A DNA stretch of 13,605 nt from Clostridia bacterium (GTDB lineage: Bacteria > Bacillota > Clostridia > Clostridiales > Clostridiaceae): assembly GCA_009930125.1 (NCBI GenBank), contig RZYZ01000037.1, positions 1 to 13,605 on the forward strand. Reading direction: 5' to 3'. Position 1 is the stretch's first letter. Each line of letters opens with the position of its first letter. Below the pieces are notes generated by a model. The model was not told the DNA's origin and did no database searches. It saw only the letters and a program-made list of their open reading frames with translations. Positions 13,418 to 13,605 of the stretch are shown here, one piece after another. Made by a program: the position numbers and the translations under genes.

Positions 13418-13605
13418 ACTTAAAGTTGATGGAGTTGCCTGTCTGTAAATTGACGGATATACTTTCCTTAAGAGTATTTAAGGAGAACGGAAAGGGACCC
13501 TTCCAACCTCAAAGTTCACGCAGAGCGATTGGAAAGGGTCCCCTACTAAATTAATTAGCATGGTAATTGTATCAGACTTTGAATTGGAATGGAATACCGA
13601 AAAGA
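13418..13605. other. Non-coding flank after the ISL3 element
   Basis: No reading frame here resembles a known protein. A 7-bp stem TCCTTAA/TTAAGGA is at 13465-13484 and a larger one is at 13494-13542. A short open frame from an ATG at 13560 (MVIVSDFELEWNTEK) runs off the window with no ribosome binding site; it may or may not be the start of a gene. Confidence 0.4.
13494..13542. repeat. Inverted repeat GGGACCC-TTCCAA / TTGGAA-A-GGGTCCC
   Basis: The arms 13494-13506 and 13529-13542 pair over 13 bp with one bulged A and a 22-base loop. The 12-mer GGAAAGGG(A/T)CCC also appears as a direct repeat at 13489-13500 and 13531-13542. No T run follows, so it is more like an element end or a protein-binding site than a terminator. 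Confidence 0.55.

Noticed and set aside
1..13605. CRISPR array, tRNA, rRNA, defence or toxin-antitoxin system
   Set aside because: No regularly spaced direct repeats, cloverleaf sequences or recognisable defence proteins were seen on either strand.

Overview
The window looks like a chromosomal segment of a low-to-mid GC Gram-positive bacterium (Bacillota, most likely a clostridial-type anaerobe). The reasons are strong AAGGAGG-type ribosome binding sites before nearly every gene, TATAAT -10 boxes, TTG starts, a typical bacillotal gene set (MgtE, SNF-type symporter, M50 and M15 peptidases, SIMPL protein, ferritin, EamA/DUF3784 pair) and ISL3/IS4-type insertion sequences. The genus cannot be fixed from the sequence.

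Positions 1-9713 are compact, ordinary chromosome, almost all on the minus strand. In the direction of transcription, from the right, there is a calcineurin-like phosphoesterase (9680-9066) followed 22 nt later by a 336-residue soluble protein I do not recognise (9043-8033). Next come an EamA transporter (7959-7060) and a DUF3784 membrane protein (7063-6746), overlapping by ATGA. The only plus-strand housekeeping gene is a bacterial ferritin (6040-6549) with all its iron-site residues; it ends at a bidirectional terminator. A SIMPL/DUF541 protein (5790-5155) diverges from ferritin. A sodium:neurotransmitter-type symporter (5081-3681) has its own promoter and terminator. An mgtE magnesium transporter (3536-2187) and an M50 membrane metalloprotease (2164-1040) form a two-gene operon closed by a terminator that overlaps the protease stop codon. 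A membrane-anchored M15 peptidase (904-320) and the start of a metallo-beta-lactamase-fold hydrolase (173-1, cut by the window edge) complete this part.

From about 9783 to 13605 the sequence is accessory DNA. It holds a relaxase (MobA/MobL, MobQ-type) that has lost its N-terminus including the catalytic tyrosine region, and an IS4-family transposase that has lost its C-terminal half including the catalytic Glu. It also holds a complete 1852-bp ISL3-family insertion sequence with perfect 22-bp inverted repeats and an 8-bp target duplication. The ISL3 transposase is split into two overlapping frames joined at a canonical A AAA AAG slippery heptamer, so programmed -1 frameshifting (or a recent frameshift mutation at the same run) is likely. 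This is the most unusual feature of the window. I see no CRISPR array, defence system, tRNA or rRNA. The last ~190 bases hold only small inverted repeats and no gene I can support.
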